A stretch of 64,000 nucleotides of DNA from Bradysia coprophila (GCF_014529535.1 NW_023503339.1:186001-250000); one strand, 5' to 3'. Positions 1 to 12,534 are shown, counted from the stretch's first letter. Program-made: numbers and translations. The notes: a model not told the origin generated them from the letters alone.

Positions 1-189
1 TCGATAAGGCTACGTTGCTGGCTGGGGAAGGCATGTGGTAGGTGCGATAATTCAGACATTTTACATGGAGATCAAAAGTAATGGGATTTCCAAACGAGTC
101 AAGCGAGTGCCGTCAGACTAAGATCGGTTTTCTGTTTTTCTTGGACGAGACATATTTTTGTGGATATGTAAAATGGTATGCTTGGTCAG
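1..189 (+). pseudogene. Broken copy of trypsin-like protease exon 5
   Basis: Matches 21291-21473, the exon encoding the VAGWG motif up to the DACQ residues before the catalytic serine, and ends at an equivalent splice donor after position 189. Several one-base insertions and losses destroy the reading frame, so no continuous protein can be read. It lies at the window edge, so earlier exons may exist outside. Part of the noisy duplicated block. Confidence 0.8.
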
Positions 190-907
190 GTAAATGATTA
201 AAATTTGATCAATTTTGATTATACCTTGGAAAATTACTTCGATAATTGGATATAAATTATGTTCTAGTTTTGAAGTGTCAGTTATGGTTTCTGTTTCAAT
301 TGAACTTTTTACTATGAACGGCGGTGAGTGGGCTATAAGATTAAATTCTGTTACCTTCATTTGGTAAAATGTTCTATGTTTGAGTTTGATACAAAATCTT
401 ATTACTCATTTTGTTTTTGACATTAATTTTCTATATAAGTATTAGAGCCTATAATGAGTCTATGCTCTTTTTTGTTGTTGCTGCGATACAGATGAGCTAT
501 TTCCAATTGGCGTTCGTCACCCATTCTGCTATCACTCTAGGCTTGATATTTTGACAAAAGTCGTTAATTTTTGATTGTAGAAATTGTGAGCAAATACCTT
601 AGGACATTAATTCCTCAGACGAGTGTAATATATGATGCCGAAATTTCTGCTGTGGATTTGTTATACCACTTTATACAGCAGTCGAAAAGGCAAACCTTGA
701 ATAAAAAAAGACGGGTTGTCACAAATGATCACGATAATTTTATGATTTTTGTGGTCACTATACGTCACACATAAGTGTCAAAATTGACCACTTTTTTTTT
801 GACGACACATTTATCTATTCAGATCAGTTTGAACAACTTGTCAAACAGTTTAACGCAATTGAACAATGAATGCAACTTGAACTATATTTGATTCTTTTTT
901 TTTGCCG

Positions 908-1112
908 AAAAGGGTGGACTCAGGTGGGCCCGCTTTTTGTGGAAATGGGATTTTAATCGACACGAACAATTCGTTGTAATATCGTTCGGCATCGGTGTGG
1001 ATACGGAAATGCGCCCGGAAATACAGTCGGTGACGCTTTTTGCATGCGATACAGAAATTATCGTAATGCTGCTGTTTTGTGCCGATCCTGATGGTCTTAT
1101 CTCGTATATGTG
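908..1112 (+). pseudogene. Broken copy of trypsin-like protease last exon
   Basis: Matches 22212-22409, the exon that begins with the GDSGGP catalytic-serine motif. Extra G residues inside the GDSGGP region and further small indels shift the frame several times, whereas the counterpart at 22212 is fully open to its stop. The downstream AATAAA-containing sequence (about 1131 onward) is also shared. Decay or sequencing error cannot be separated from the sequence alone; the indel-type pattern favours error. Confidence 0.8.
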
Positions 1113-4100
1113 ATTCCATGGAATTCATTTTGTAATAAAAAGAATTGGCAAATAATAAGTGTCAGCTTCGGAGTTTTGGTTAAGATTTTCTCCTGACTGA
1201 ATTTTTATATTGAATAAATTAGCCATTTCAATTATATCGATATACTATAATAGAGTTTTTAAAAATTAATTAAATCTGGTCTTCGACTCGCATGATAGGA
1301 GTCTAACATTCAAATTACAAATATGATAAAAACTTATTATTTCGTTTAGGCATATTGGAATTATTATATATTATATCATTCACGTAAGTATCTAAAAAAA
1401 CGTTCTTCTTAGCTGTTTTGTTGGTTGATGGATCGTTAAACAATGCGTCAGGTCTTAAAATAAAAAAAATTAAAACTTTTGACCAAAATAATGCAGATCG
1501 TGTTATGGGTTTTTCTTTCTTTTAATATAATTCAATTCGAAAAGGCAATCTTTTCCATCAAAATAAATTGTTTAGTGGATTCGCAGATGGAAATGATTTT
1601 AACGAATTAGAAAAAATGAATCATTTACATACAATTAGGCAACAGATGCTAATTTATCAAATATTTTTTTATTGTATTTGATTAATCACGTTCACCACAA
1701 CTTTTGTTTGAGTCGACCTAATGATTGCTATCGCTTAACAGTATAACATTCTGTTTCAATGATAGAAAAATGTCGTTATAAACCATAAAATTTCGTTTAT
1801 GCTAGTTTCATGGATTTTATAAATTATTTTAATTGCATTACGATTAAGAGCAGAACTATCAATTCACTTATGGGAACAAAAAGGTCGTTATAACAGGGCT
1901 GCATTATGTTTGGCATTTAAAACAAGGAAAATTCAAATTTGTCACATGACAAGCTCTTCTGTTGCAAATTTTTTATATGCAACCGTCACAACTTATATAA
2001 TATGGATATTACAATATTACTTTAAACGTACCAAAAGTATTCATAAAAAATTTATTCAGCGAAGTAGGAGCTTTTTTAGTGTTATTTAATTGCTACCATT
2101 TGCTACCTCCCAAATTTGTTGTTGTTTACTAGAATGAATTGCAGATCGTTAATGTAATGACCATTTACATGGTCTCTATTGTAATCTACTATTATCTACT
2201 GCAGTGACACGTTTTCTTATGTTGTACTGTTTGGACTGAGTTGCGAAAGATGTATATACTTGACTGGCTTCAACTATTGTGGTTGACTAGTGCAGTATTT
2301 TTTTTTGGAGATTGTCTTTGGGGATTATCTTTAAACATAATTCGTATTAATTATTTAGTATTGGTTATACAACAAGGGTTATAATTCTAAGAAAATTTAT
2401 TGTTCCATCAACAACGGAATTAAAACTAATTGGACATGTCTTGTTGACGTGTCAACACTTTTCAGGAATCTTTTCTGTAGTGATATGCGCTGATTGTGCA
2501 TTCAAGGGATAAACTTCACGAATGACGAATTGAGCTATGAAACAATGATGCCTTTTTGTAGTTTTTCAGGGTAAATTAGTACGTCGTAACATACCTGTAT
2601 CCATGCAATTCTAGCAATGAACAAGCACTAGAACAGATTTTTTAACGGTCTTTTGGCCTTCATTTTTTTTTGCGTCCAATTAATTTATTTCTTATTTTTT
2701 ATATGACAAATTTGTACTACTGCGTCGAGAAGGCCCATCTTTGAAATTCTGATTTAAATGCTTTGTTCAGTGCTATTATGCATACAAGATTAAGTAATCC
2801 TGTAATTGTAGGATAATTTTGCGATATGTTTACAAGTGCTCTTTTTCAAAGCAAATAGGGAAGGAATGATTAGGCGTATCATGTTCTACTTCGTCGAATA
2901 TCTTATGTAAAATTGTAAGGAATGGATTTGTTTTACATCGATAACATGCTGTACTTGCACACACGTAACCGGTTCCTGATTTTTAGTATTCCTTCATTTG
3001 AGTTTTTGACGTTAATTTTTTGCATGACTGAAATGTGTAATAGTCAAGTCTGCAAATTGGATATAAAAGAATTTTTAAAGATTCATCTTTTACCATTACA
3101 TTGTGATATGTAAGACAACTTCAGAATAGGAGTATCGGATTTAGTTTATAAATTCAAGCAATGCATTGAACATAGTCGTTAGAAACAGCCGAAAAAAAAA
3201 CAAAATAAAATAAATTTTATGCTCACCGCGAGTTCAGTCAAAGATACAGCCATCGCTTGACACACGCAATTTTGTCTTATATATTGTGACGATGTGCAGA
3301 AAGGTTATCGACTTAAAGAAAAATTTAAAGGTGAATAGATAATTTTTTCTAGCTAAAATACAACCGAATGCATTAAAACGTTATAAAGGACTTAACAAAA
3401 TTAAAATCAAGTTGATGACCTACCAAGGCCCTAGCACTTATCATACACGAAAAAATAGCGCGAATCCGACTCAACCATCGTGTTAGCACACGTAAGCAAC
3501 AAAAAGCTAAGGGTTTTTTTTTTATAGTCTGTAAAATTTTAAGAATTTATTTTAGGTAAATAATTTATCTTGTACAAACTTAAGTCTATAAGGAATAGAT
3601 CAAAATAACAATAGGTGGAAAATGAATAATTTTTTTTTTTCGTAATTTAATTTTTCTTGTAAATGTTTTCAATAAATATAGACAATTCCAAATCCAAAAA
3701 CGAACCGATTGCATTAAGATACGTTTTCAAATTTTGATTTATTTGATTTACATTAATAGAGTATTCAAAGATGAAATGACAAGCGTGGATTGATACCTGT
3801 GTTTTTTTATTGACCTCATGCTGCCATAAGCGGTCTCGCATCGGATATGTAAATTCAAACAGAAAACTGGTCTTTTCAACGTTAATTTCATTCTCAGTTA
3901 TCACACAAATGTGACTCATTAATCAAAAGTTAGACATTCAAAATGATCTGAGTCATCATTGATATAAACATAATGCTCAAATGCAATAAAAATTTACAGA
4001 ATTATCTATTCACCAAATTTCAAAATTAACAATATGCTCTCGAAATTCCTAATATATAAAATGCACTCATGGCTCTTTAAGAATTAAATAAACGTTTCCG

Positions 4101-5446
4101 AGATTCAGAGAATACTTAGGACGAATTCGAGGTTTGATTTTCATTTTGAATTAATCTTTCTAATAAGAGCAGTTTGGGGAATTATGGTATCACGTCCATT
4201 ATTCCTGAAATAAGGATCAAATAAAGCACTGTCAGCGAAAAAACAAACTTATATCCAAATAATGAAATTTACTGTACATCTCGAAGATCGACAATGAACG
4301 ACTCCGCTTTCTTTACCGTCAAAGCGACGATTTTCATGCAGTGATCTCTAAATAGCTTAAAAACAAGTCTCGAAAAGAATTTGTGAATTATGAAGCTAAA
4401 AAAGTTATCATAAGTTTTCAGGTCATAATTCAAAAAAATGAAATTACAAAACACTTTCAGATTATTTTAAGGTTCAGGTCTACACAGTAAATGATGATCT
4501 GAATTCCACTTTTTTATTTTACATAGGATATGAAAGCCTAATACAATAACCGGGATCACGATAGCAAAACATCGACTCTCAGCAAACTAAAAATATGATA
4601 GTAATCCACTATTTTTCGCATAAAAATTCGTTATTAGAATATACAAAGCCAGAATTTAAAGGTGAGAGCTCACATGTTTAGTTTACAAGATGAGTCACGC
4701 AGCGAATATATCATTATTTTCAGTGATGATCTAAGAAATATATAGTTTAGTTGGCTTTACAGAATTAAAACTATAAAATAAGTTGGTTGATAATGACTCA
4801 CACTGCACACGGCCTAATATTTGAAAATGACCATTAACGAAGAGAAAGAAGAGACATTTTCTGCTACTCTATAATTTAACCATCAAAAAGAAAATTAAAT
4901 AAGAAAAAATCACTATAAATAAAACTATAAATTTACAGACACAAAAAGAACAAGCTTTAACACCATAGAAATAAGACCAAATCAGGACCAATGAATCCGA
5001 TGAATCTAAATTTTTTATTGTAAAAATCAATTCTACAAAATTATAGACGAAGAATATATATAGGAATAATAATATTAAGAAAATTTAACTTGATTATATT
5101 ATTAAATTTCTTTTTTATTAAATTGCGTAACGTCTAAATTAATTGATTGTGGGAAGTTAAATGTAATATTTTACTTCATGTTTCCGTATTTAGCTTTTAA
5201 CAAATGAGAACATATTACTCATAATTACATATAGCCGATAGCCAAATGACCAACTCGAAATTATTTTTAAAATTATTAATTTAATAAATATTTCGAAATT
5301 ACCCTCAACTCTTGGCACAGGTGGATCCATGAACTGTCACTATCATACACTTTTCGTTCTCCTTGACCCCAACTGGCGAATTAGTAAAAACCTCCAAATT
5401 TAACAATACAAAAACAAATTCCAGCACTAGCCTTATTTTCTAGAGT

Positions 5447-5851
5447 TTAAGCACAAGAAACCTAATCACATTCAGGCTTTTCGCTTCTCCCCCTTCCCGT
5501 CGATCAATCCGCCACATCTGCGACTTGTGCCAGTCACCTATACATTATTACACCTCTCAACCTACTTCTATCGCTTCCCCCACCGCCCACACCCACACCC
5601 GCCCCCCCCCCCCACGTCCCACCATGAAACATTTCGTCAAACTCTTTGCACATTACACTCTACATTCATCTTTCCCTCGCAATTCAAGCCTGCTACCTCT
5701 CTCCACTCGTCGTTCCGCTTCTCTCCTCTCGACACCCAACTCACTCCTACCAGCTCCATCTCCACTCTTTATCCAACCTCTCCAGGTATCCGTCGCCTTA
5801 CGCCGTTGCCGACTTTATTATTTTCACCGGTTCTCCGGCGCAAACACGATG
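5447..5851 (-). pseudogene. Broken copy of acyl-CoA desaturase 3' end
   Basis: Corresponds to the C-terminal part of the last desaturase exon (about 26389-26696). Many insertions, including a run of ten or more C residues near 5605, remove any coding frame. The copy stops at the N gap. The open frames seen across this stretch on the plus strand are low-complexity noise. Confidence 0.7.
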
Positions 5852-5876
5852 NNNNNNNNNNNNNNNNNNNNNNNNN
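5852..5876. other. Assembly gap of 25 Ns
   Basis: A run of exactly 25 N characters. The sequence to its left duplicates 21291-26696 and the sequence to its right is unrelated, so this is a scaffold or gap-fill join of unknown true size. The left side may not belong here. Confidence 0.98.
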
Positions 5877-6923
5877 TTCTTGCTCCAACGAATTGAAATA
5901 TTTGCTAGAAATCAGTGTATCTTAAATATTTTGAATATTTTACATTTTGAAAAAAAAACCTGTCATTCAACACACTCTTAGGTCTACATTTCCATAAATC
6001 GTTTTATCCTAAATTCTTTAGCTCTTACTACAAAATACTACAAAAAAAGAAACAAAAAACATCGTCGCTATCAGGCTATAAAAATTCCTAAATATTTTTC
6101 AAGAAAAACTGATGGATATTCGATAAAATTTACTATGCCAGCAAAACAGCAGTCATTATTAATCAGGCTGACCTTTATAGCAATCATCACTATGAAAACA
6201 TTCAAAGTCCAAACAAAACATTGCATTGAAAAAAGCCAACGTTTTTAACTCATCATTCATCAATCGGTAAATGATGCTACAGCTTTTTTTCCGTATTGCA
6301 TGGACCATTGTTACATCTCTAGAAATGATAACTGCAAAAGTCTATTGCTTTGAACAGTTCAAATAATGTGTTGGAACGGAAAATCGATCTGCTAATCCTA
6401 CTTTCATGGATTTTTCTCAACGTTTTTCTGGACAAAAATTTTCACAGAAATTTTCTACAGTCAGAGGCAGTGAAATTTCAGCATAAATTTGCTCAGACAA
6501 CAATTTTTTGTTCTAAGTTTCGTTTGCTACAAATTAAAAATTTACTGACTCATCAAGGTCTGATCATAAAGGTCAAGAATTTCTACACATTCAACATTAC
6601 GAATACACTGTTTTGCTTGAGCTCTTTTAATTATTGTTACCTTCCTTTTGTCCGGAGTTAGGGTAAGCGTACCAATCCCCGGTCATCATGTAGTAGTCGG
6701 GCACCTTATTTTGTTCTTTTATGTAAAATCTTGTTTATGAATGAAGGAGAACAATATATATGTCCGACTACTCACGCATGCCAAAGTCGCTGTTGAGATG
6801 TAACCATCGATGTACTCTAATGGAAAAATGTACGAGAAAGAAAAGCGGTGCCGATTTCCCTTCTCGAAATTTTTTATTCTAAAGTACGTAATGCAAAATA
6901 CTTAACAGGAATTAATCAAATAA
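5877..6923. other. Intergenic AT-rich DNA, no gene seen
   Basis: No supported gene. Open frames here (for example around 6350-6661) lack recognisable domains and have a composition typical of AT-rich noise. This is the region beyond the 3' end of the TGN38-like gene. Confidence 0.6.
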
Positions 6924-8623
6924 TTAACATAATTCGCAAAAAATACGCACACGCCTCACACATGCTCCACGAAGCTTAATAAATGACTTGTGTAGATCTG
7001 CGTTACGCCTCGACGTTATTGCTTCCTCCAAATTTGAATCTAATTTTCGATAAGCAGCTGTATGCTTTCTGCGCGATAAGCCACTTCTTCCGTTCGTGTT
7101 GGAACGGCGTCCTTCAAGCAACAAAGCGAGCATTTTCGACTTGTTGTGATAAACCACATACGCGATGACACACACCAACAGTAGAAACATGAAATAGGTG
7201 AAGAAATTTGAGTCGGTATCATCGGTGAATGGATCTTCTTGATTGTGCAATTGCTCATTGGATGGCGCCTGTTCTGGCGGTGATTTAGCTGACTGAGCAC
7301 CTTGTGAGTCCATCATATCATCGCCTTCATTAGTTTCGATTGAGTCGTCATTTATGTTGACCAGTTTATCTTTGGTGTTCACATCATTTACATCGAAATC
7401 GTCGTTGTCCTCGGTGACAACTTTGTAGTTTTCCTTATCCTCGTCGTCTTTCACCACATCCTCATCAATGTCAGTATCCACCAGGGAGTGTTCCTCATTG
7501 ATGACTGGTTTTTCGGCCGTTTCCCCGTTAGGAATTGGATTTTCGCTTGGATTTAAACGTTTTCGCAGTTGGCTTCAGTTCCTGTTTGACAGTTGCCGTT
7601 GGATTGGATTTAGTGCACTTGACACGTCAATCTTTGCCTCACCCTCTCCAAAGTCCATATTTTGTAAACCTTCGACTGCTGACTCGGCAATTGGACTAGA
7701 ATCTTCTTCGCGGCTTTTCCATCGAGCCCATCAATCTTTTCTTCGTGAATCGTTTCATCGACTTCATCGACCTTCGCTTTAGCATTTATTGCTCAACCAC
7801 TTGCTTTATAGCAACATCAGCATCATTCGCATTGATCGGCATAGCTGCCGATAGTTTATCTTTATCTGGCTTGACGCTGCCGGATGCTTTATCTGATTTT
7901 GATGAAGAGTCTGCACGTACATTACCCAAATTTCGAATACCTTCAACTGACAGTTGATTAAATGTAGAATTGGTGACCGCATTGATTGGTTGCACGGGTT
8001 GTATGTCGACATTCGATAGTTGAAATCCGATTGCACTTACTTGACAAATCGGTTTGACCATGACCAGATTGTCATCGACACAAAATACTGGACAAAGGGT
8101 AGGTAGACGGTCGTACAACATATGCGAGTAGGGATATTCGTTCGGATTGTTTGGTACGTAGCCCGGAAACGTGACACAGGAATTCTGCGATTTGGGTTTG
8201 ATTGGATGCGTTCATGGCTTTGGTGAATTCGTCAACAGTAGTTAAACCTTTTACGTTGCTACGGTCCAATTTTTCAATCATTTCAAAGTACGACCCGCAC
8301 AACATTTCTTGCTGCGGTTTTAGTTTGTCCGTTGAGCTGCATTCGGTAACAAACGGAACTACTGTAGCATTTAGTAAAGTATCTGAAAATTGTCACGAGA
8401 AGCAAACATTGAAACGACATCAACAAAACCATTTCCTAGAAAAGTTCAAATCGTTACCTCGATATTTCGGATGTTTTTCTATGGCACTGGACAATGTCGT
8501 TGAGATCGGTAGACTATGTGTTAATGTTACAATTGATATGAGAATGCAATTTAGTAAACACATTGTTAAATAATTTTTCGCTGGATTAAGTTTTAAATGA
8601 AATTGTCGATTTGTTGACTTCAT
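6924..8623 (-). CDS. TGN38/TGOLN2-like trans-Golgi network membrane protein (frame-disrupted)
   Basis: Two exons on the minus strand. Exon 1 is 8623-8458 and begins with a hydrophobic signal segment after a basic N-terminus. A 75-bp intron with GT/AG ends follows, and exon 2 runs from 8382 to the stop at 6924. The product starts with a Cys-containing luminal domain, followed by a long acidic, Lys/Asp/Glu-rich low-complexity stalk. A transmembrane helix follows at about 7205-7149, then a juxtamembrane YHNK...LEGRRS segment and a cytosolic tyrosine signal AYRKL (about 7055-7041). In TGN38/TGN46 the matching elements are HNKRK, LEGKRS and YQRL, which recycle the protein between the trans-Golgi network and the plasma membrane. 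The luminal part is interrupted by about five frame changes (near 8180, 7790, 7710, 7590 and 7530), each with clear coding sequence on both sides. I infer sequencing indels more than a pseudogene, because the signal peptide, membrane and sorting parts are intact. Confidence 0.75.
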
Positions 8624-10516
8624 CTTTCTTTCGGAAGTGTCATTGAGTTTTTAGGACGGCCACACCGCTAACTTTGTTTGTTTTTTTTCTGTATTTTCTT
8701 AAACTTTTGCGTTGGGAATCATTTTGCTGCTCGTATTTATTTTCACTGGGAAATAAACTTGGCTAGGACCACTAGAATAGAACACCAAAATGAGCACGGA
8801 ATAGGTTAAATGTCGGCCCGGAGCACATAGAGGTTTTTTAAAAGCATTTTCGTAGTAATTTGACATATAAATTGTGAGTGCGTTCAAGATAAATCGGTCG
8901 ATTGACCATACCTAGTATCTAGTTTTTCATTGCGGAACACTACCTCGTATCTACGTTCTGTGAGAACAGATACCCAAAGTATTCGTGATCAATTCAGAGG
9001 TGTTTGATAACATACTTTATGTTTTCGTGTCGTACAATGCATTTGGTGATTTTTGGAATTGGAATTTGAATCTGAATGCGATTTGGATGAATGCAATTTG
9101 GATAAGTGCGATACGGTTGAAGCAATTTGGATGGATACGGTTTGAATGAATGCAATTTGTGTGGATGAATGGTGAGATACTTTAGTAGATTTTGTTAATT
9201 TGATTTTCTTTTGGTTGCGTCGGTTGCGTTTTGTTTGATCTTTTGCTGCATCTGGGTTGTGAATTTTTTAGCAGCGTTCAAAATTTACCCGTGTTTCCAT
9301 CAGTAAAATAAAAATTCTCTAAGTAAACTTTCAAACGCTTGTTCAATCGAAAGATTTACTGTCGCTGTCTTGGGAAGGGATCAGTGGAAACAACTGATGA
9401 TCACGCTACCCCCAGACCGCCACTGAATCCTGTGGTCGAAACAGCTCTGTCGTCTTTGTTAAAATCACTAAACGTGAACCGTTAGTGGGTAGGGAATAGC
9501 AAAGGCTCTGTTTGTTTTCCTTTCTCTTATTATCTGCCATTATATTTTAGCAATTCTTCTGTAGGCATTTCAGCTAGTGGTATTTTTAGTGATCCCAAAT
9601 GTCCTGTATACTGTCCTTTGATCACTGAATGCAACGTTTGATCTACACAGGATGTTTAATGAACAATTGAATGAAGTGTCTGCCCCCCCCTCCTTTTAGT
9701 ACAAATATCTATTTGTCTGAACCCGTGGCTTTGGCGCTAGAGCTCTCGACTCATAATTCGTTTTCTATGTAACACTTACTCGTAGATATTCTAATATAGT
9801 CCGTTGCCAATTCGCAATGTTAAAAATATCGAATGTCCTACATCGCTATACACACAACGTGGAAACGACGCCTGTATTTTGGGCACATTAGGGAAAAATA
9901 GGATAGATGTTTTTTATTTATTGTAAATTTAATCTTAGATTAGAAAAGATCACTTTTTTACTGACTGCGTCATTATAGTGAGCAGTCTTTTTTTGCGCAT
10001 TTAAATAAAAAATATGTACATCAGCGATCGTCGGCCATAAGGCTGTGCGTTAAATTTTATTCTTTAATTCATTCGTTCATCTACTGATTTATTCAAAATT
10101 AAAATTCTGAAACGCAATTAAGGCGTGAATTCTTCCCGAAAATAATTTGGACTGATTTAATCACTTAAGCTTGGTTGGCGACCTCAACAGGTCGGAAAAC
10201 ATTCCTGACTTAATATTGGAATCGATAAAACTCAAATTCAAAAACTCGGTTCTGACATGTTTTGGAGAAGTGTAGACTCTCTAGAGATGTATAATTTCCT
10301 CGCTCAGTAAAAATCAGTGATTTTTTTTGTTTTCTCTATCAAAAATACATATACAAATGAGTTCTTCCAACAAACTTCTCATTTCGATTTGATTGTCGCT
10401 CAATAATTCAAGAACGACATTTTTGCGAGTCCCAAAAATTTTTACTGGGACGCATTGGACAAAAACAAACTTCTAACCACAATAACTTTTGACAATTCAA
10501 CCAAAATACGGTGAAA
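8624..10516. other. Intergenic region between divergent TGN38-like and FARS2 genes
   Basis: About 1.9 kb separating two divergently transcribed genes, so it should hold both promoters. Just upstream of the TGN38-like start (about 8655-8670) the minus strand has a GGTGTGGCC-type motif resembling, with mismatches, the insect core-promoter Motif 1. A degenerate minisatellite lies at about 9055-9175. No coding sequence is supported. Confidence 0.5.
9055..9175 (+). repeat. Degenerate minisatellite, TGAATGCAATTTGGA-like unit
   Basis: Repeated GAATGCGATTTGGAT, GAATGCAATTTGGAT, AAGTGCGATACGGTT and similar blocks of about 14-16 bases follow one another with substitutions. No coding potential is apparent. 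Confidence 0.6.
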
Positions 10517-11982
10517 ATGATTCGGGAACTGAACAAAATTTTAAAATATCGAAAAGATCTGGTTTGGCATGTGCGAAATCAGAGCACAAGTCCAGCCGTA
10601 CGGAATACGGTTTCAGTTTGTAATGGGAACTATCCAACTGATAGTTGGACAAATGTCACACCGAAAATACTGTCCTATACTGGCCGTAACATCTATTTGC
10701 AGAAGAACCATCCACTTTGCATAATACGCAATCAAATTGTGAATTATTTCTACAAAACATTTGTCAACCCAAAGGGAAATGCAATTTTCAGTGTGTTCGA
10801 TAATCTGTCGCCAGTTGTGACAACAGAACAGAATTTTGACCAACTACTTATTCCGAAAGACCATGTAAGCAGGGCGAAGAGTGACTGCTACTATGTGAAT
10901 GAACAACACTTGTTACGTGCCCACACTACAGCCCATCAGGTATGTTCGTAGATGAGCACTATAAATACCGTTGACATCAATTTTTCTCTTCAGGTTGATC
11001 TGCTAAAATCCGGACTGGATAACTACTTAATTGTCGGTGATGTCTACCGTCGTGATGAAATCGATGCAACTCACTTTCCAGTATTCCATCAGATCGATGC
11101 CGTTCGAACGTTACATCGCGATAAGCTGTTCAAAAACAACCTGGAGCTAGAGATTTTCGAGAGCAATTTCAAAGTAAATCCATCATCGTTCCTACCGATC
11201 AAGTCCAGTCTGAAATGCATCGATCAATCGAAACAGCCGTGTCACACAATGGAATCGGTTAAGGTGATGGAACATGAAATCAAAACGGTTCTGGTCGGAC
11301 TAGCACAACATTTATTCGGCAAAAACGTTGAATACCGCTGGGTCGATTCATACTTTCCATTCACGCAACCGTCATGGGAACTAGAAGTTTACTGGAAGGG
11401 TGAATGGCTGGAATTGCTCGGTTCGGGTATTATAAGAAACGAAATATTGGAAAAGAGTGGCATCAGCAATACGATTGGTTGGGCGTTCGGCGTTGGCTTG
11501 GAACGTTTAGCAATGGTCTTGTTCGAAATACCCGACATTCGTCTGTTTTGGAGCAACGACAGCGGATTTCTGAATCAATTCAAAGCCGAAGACTTCGGTA
11601 AACACATAAAATACAAACCGGTTTCGGTGTATCCGCAATGTTCGAATGATGTGTCGTTTTGGTTACCCGACAATGTAAAACCCGAAAACTTTTCGGAGAA
11701 TGATTTTTACGATTTGGTTCGGGATGTGGGTGGTGATTTTGTCGAACAGGTACGCATCAAAAATCCATGACTCCCCGAGTGGTTCTCTATTAACACATCG
11801 TCCGTTTGTTACAGGTGTCTCTTGTTGATAAGTTCACCAATGCAAAGACTGGCAAGTCGAGTCTGTGTTTTCGAATAGTCTATCGACACATGGAAAAAAC
11901 GCTGACTCAAGACGAAGTAAATGAAATTCATAGCAAAATAGCGTCAACTGTTGAACAAAGTTTAAATGTTACGATTCGATAA
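10517..11982 (+). CDS. FARS2: Mitochondrial phenylalanine--tRNA ligase (PheRS)
   Basis: Three exons, 10517-10939, 10994-11749 and 11815-11982, joined in phase across 54- and 65-bp GT/AG introns, give a 448-residue protein, close to the roughly 450 residues of animal FARS2. It charges mitochondrial tRNA-Phe as a monomer. The basic N-terminus (MIRELNKILKYRKD) fits a mitochondrial import signal. The class II catalytic core shows motif 2 (VYRRDEIDATHFPVFHQ, from about residue 159), the conserved GSGIIRNE segment and motif 3 (GWAFGVGLERLAMVLF, about 303-318). The C-terminus is the ferredoxin-fold anticodon-binding domain (SVYPQCSNDVSFW through FRIVYRHMEKTL). The start is the ATG in GTGAAAATG; all frames are intact. 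It lies tail to tail with the TTC4 homologue. Confidence 0.95.
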
Positions 11983-12338
11983 AGTGTGAACCTGAGATTT
12001 GTTTTCGTTCGGTAAAATAATTATGAATAGAGTGATACGATAACAGTGCACATCCTTTGATTATTTTCTTACAAATTTCCAGTCAACTTTCAAACTTTCA
12101 GAATAAGTTTTGCGCCTCACTGACAATTTGGGGCTTCGGTTTATTAACGAATCCAACGACTCGGCTCTACAAGCTTGATAAGCCAATTGACGATGTACGT
12201 GGAATTGGTAACATCGAACCAAACTGCATTGTAGTCGTTTTGCGAATTCTGTTACTGGTCTTTTTGTAGTGCAGGTTTTTAAGTTTCATTTCAAGAACTA
12301 TTTTGTACAATCAATAACCACTGTCGTCCAGTTAACAG
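11983..12338. other. FARS2 3' flank, no firm gene
   Basis: It contains the FARS2 3' UTR. A possible exon on the plus strand begins after a CAG acceptor near 12101, is open for about 50 codons and reads LTNPTTRLYKLDKP. The opposite strand is also partly open. Neither is recognisable. Confidence 0.4.
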
Positions 12339-12534
12339 CGATGCTAGATGGACGCACGGTAAATTACAGTTCCAGGTGAAATGTAAGGAATGTGGAATGA
12401 GGACTCTGAGATTCAAGGTTGATTATGATCAGAAACGGAAAATCGTCGTAGACGTTGTTCATTTCAGACTTTCAGAGAAATTAGCTCAAAGCTTCACATA
12501 TCAGCTGTACTGTACAATGAAGCGTACCAACTGA
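12339..12534 (+). CDS. Unrecognised candidate terminal exon
   Basis: After a good acceptor (GTTAACAG) a frame runs open for 64 codons to a TGA. Its composition looks coding: it begins DARWTHGKL, contains a CKECG Cys-x2-Cys pair and is rich in Lys, Arg, Val and Phe. The phase requires two bases from an earlier exon. The obvious upstream candidate (about 12101-12200) does not join in frame, so the gene is either incomplete or disturbed by an indel. I do not recognise the family; the CxxC could be half a zinc site. It sits in the 3' region between the convergent FARS2 and TTC4 genes. Confidence 0.35.

Larger units (their letters stand above)
1..5851 (+). repeat. Noisy copy of 21291-26696 (tandem duplicate or assembly redundancy)
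   Basis: The whole stretch aligns end to end, in the same orientation, with 21291-26696. It starts inside the protease exon that encodes the VAGWG segment, passes through the same intron, last exon and intergenic DNA, and ends inside the last desaturase exon next to the N run. Differences are dominated by one- or few-base insertions and deletions, in exons as well as introns. Between shared landmarks (last protease exon to the end of the copy) this copy is longer, about 4.9 kb against 4.5 kb. Near 5290-5850 it carries extra C-rich insertions. Open exons of the other copy are frame-broken here. I infer an uncorrected long-read contig end rather than a biological duplication, but a decayed duplication is not excluded. 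Confidence 0.9.

Noticed and set aside
3647..3919. 90-codon minus-strand open frame in the duplicated block
   Set aside because: The matching stretch of the other copy (about 24900-25118) is not open in the same frame, so it is not conserved coding sequence.
5525..5981. Three overlapping plus-strand open frames crossing the Ns
   Set aside because: They lie antisense to the broken desaturase copy, are Pro/Ser/Thr low-complexity and read through the N gap.
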